This document shows positions 14,172 to 15,330 of a stretch of 15,330 bases of DNA, piece by piece. The position numbers were made by a program, and so were the translations under genes. The stretch spans positions 1 through 15,330 of the forward strand of contig CAZIVE010000065.1 in NCBI GenBank assembly GCA_964542435.1, read 5' to 3'. Position 1 is the first letter of the stretch; every line of letters begins with the position of its first letter. This stretch comes from CAZIVE01 sp964542435 (GTDB lineage: Bacteria; Bacteroidota; Bacteroidia; Bacteroidales; Tannerellaceae). A model generated the notes under the pieces. The model was not told the origin of the DNA. It did no database searches and worked only from the letters and a program-made list of their open reading frames with translations.

Positions 14172-15278
14172 ATGAGAAAACTTTGTCTTTCCCTGCTGAC
14201 GCTTCTGTTCGTCTTGGTTGCCGGCGCTGCCGAACCTGTCTTTCCTGTAAAAGGACTCTGCATCGGTTGTCCTCAAAACAAGGAGGTGGATTCCTTCTGT
14301 AACTTCATCCGTAACGACCTGGCTCCGATGGGTGTGAATGTTCTGATCATTCGTATCGACTACAATTATAAATTCGAAAGCTATCCGCAGATGGCTACGC
14401 CGGATGCACTGACCAACGCCGACGTAAAAAAGATAGTAGCTGTCTGCAAAGAAAAAGGCATTCGGCTGATTCCGCTCGTCGATTTGTTAGGTCATCAGTC
14501 TTGGGCAGGCAAGATGGGACGTCTGCTCGAAGTCTTCCCTGAGTTCGACGAAACGCCCTACATCCCGCTTCCCAAAGATGAAGCCAAAGCACGTAAAGAT
14601 GAAAACGGACTGTTCGACGGTGAACTGTACTGCAAAAGTTACTGTCCGCTGCATCCGGAAGTTCACAAAGTGGTCTTCTCGCTTCTCGGTGAGCTGATCA
14701 ATGCCTTCGAGACCGACGCTGTACATGTCGGCATGGACGAAGTGTTCTATCTGGGCGAATATGGTTGTCCGCGCTGTGCAGGAAAAGACAAGGCGACGCT
14801 CTTTGCCGACGAAGCCAACAAAATCGATCAATATCTGAAATCCATGCATTGCGAGATGTGGATCTGGGGCGACCGCTTGATCGACGGCACGGTTTCCGGA
14901 TTGGGAATGTGGGAAGCTGCAACCAATGGAACGGCTCCTGCCATCGACCTGATCAACAAAGATATCGTTATCTGCGACTGGCATTATGAACGTCCTGAAC
15001 TGACCGCAGCCTACTTTGCTCAAAAGGGATTCAAAGTGGCGACTTGTCCTTGGCGTACACCTGAAGTGGCTCTCAAGCAACTGGATAACACGATCACCTT
15101 CCGCAACAGTTGCTCTCCACAGCAGAAAGATCGCTTCATCGGCATGGTTCACACGGATTGGAGCTCAGCCGCCAGCTTCATGAAAGAGTTTGCCAATGTG
15201 AAAGCCGGTCATCCGACAGAAACACAAACGGCCGCCAACACGTTCTATCAGCTCTTCAAGCAGATCCAATCCAAATAA
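14172..15278 (+). CDS. Exported GH20-like glycoside hydrolase, single domain
   Basis: 368-residue protein with a signal peptide (MRKLCLSLLTLLFVLVAGAA), so periplasmic or outer-membrane. The barrel follows the family 20 beta-hexosaminidase pattern: IRLIPLVDLLGHQSW (His108), the catalytic Asp-Glu pair in VHVGMDEVF (Asp189, Glu190) and WIWGDRLI (Trp230, Trp232). Family 20 enzymes remove N-acetylhexosamine with Asp helping the substrate's own acetamido group and Glu as acid. Unusually, the small N-terminal GH20b domain is missing, the protein is short, and seven or more Cys are present, including CIGC (30-33) and CPRC (199-202). Substrate could be host glycans or cell-wall amino sugars. It follows DUF4954 by 77 bases with no clear terminator, so they may be co-transcribed. 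Confidence 0.85.
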   Translation: MRKLCLSLLTLLFVLVAGAAEPVFPVKGLCIGCPQNKEVDSFCNFIRNDLAPMGVNVLIIRIDYNYKFESYPQMATPDALTNADVKKIVAVCKEKGIRLIPLVDLLGHQSWAGKMGRLLEVFPEFDETPYIPLPKDEAKARKDENGLFDGELYCKSYCPLHPEVHKVVFSLLGELINAFETDAVHVGMDEVFYLGEYGCPRCAGKDKATLFADEANKIDQYLKSMHCEMWIWGDRLIDGTVSGLGMWEAATNGTAPAIDLINKDIVICDWHYERPELTAAYFAQKGFKVATCPWRTPEVALKQLDNTITFRNSCSPQQKDRFIGMVHTDWSSAASFMKEFANVKAGHPTETQTAANTFYQLFKQIQSK

Positions 15279-15330
15279 CCGAAAGAGGACAACGTCGAAG
15301 GATATCGGCAAGAGAGAGTGTATCAAAATA
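15279..15330. other. Non-coding window end
   Basis: Fifty-two bases after the GH20-like stop codon with no visible gene or hairpin. The sequence is cut by the window edge. Confidence 0.4.

Overview
The window looks like a piece of a Bacteroidota chromosome, most likely order Bacteroidales. Three things point there. Several proteins belong to families largely restricted to the phylum (DUF4295, DUF4835, DUF4954). Promoter-like sites have the TAnnTTTG form typical of the phylum. Many starts lack a strong Shine-Dalgarno sequence. I cannot name the genus. There are no IS elements, integrases, CRISPR arrays, rRNA or tRNA genes that I can see, so this is mostly core genome with some accessory pieces.

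Layout. Positions 1-9111 hold a block of eight genes, all on the minus strand. In order of transcription they are dnaN (sliding clamp), a DEDDh 3'-5' exonuclease, an iron-dependent YqhD-like alcohol dehydrogenase, coaBC (coenzyme A synthesis), a DUF4835 exported protein, recN, a secreted Asn/Gly-rich low-complexity protein, and rlmB. The first six are packed with overlaps or gaps of 3-16 bases and look like one operon. The last two are set off by 68- and 76-base gaps, and the second gap holds a GC-rich hairpin. Positions 9112-9714 are a roughly 600-base non-coding stretch. It contains a candidate dnaN promoter with a perfect palindrome beside its -7 box, two copies of a 25-base palindromic repeat, and a clear intrinsic terminator. 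Upstream of that lies the minus-strand ribosomal operon rpmB-rpmG-DUF4295 with its own promoter, then proS (archaeal/eukaryal-type prolyl-tRNA synthetase). proS is divergent from a plus-strand pair: a large left-handed beta-helix protein (DUF4954) and an exported GH20-like glycosidase.

Functionally the block mixes replication and repair (DnaN, exonuclease, RecN), cofactor synthesis (CoaBC), translation (RlmB, L28, L33, ProRS) and cell-envelope or sugar functions (DUF4835, DUF4954, GH20-like, the Asn/Gly-rich protein). The points most worth a second look are the paired palindromic repeat upstream of dnaN, the prion-like exported protein, the dehydrogenase gene inside the dnaN-recN operon, the missing catalytic cysteine in CoaBC, and the Cys-rich single-domain GH20-like enzyme. 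I did not find clear evidence of a wholly new multi-gene system.
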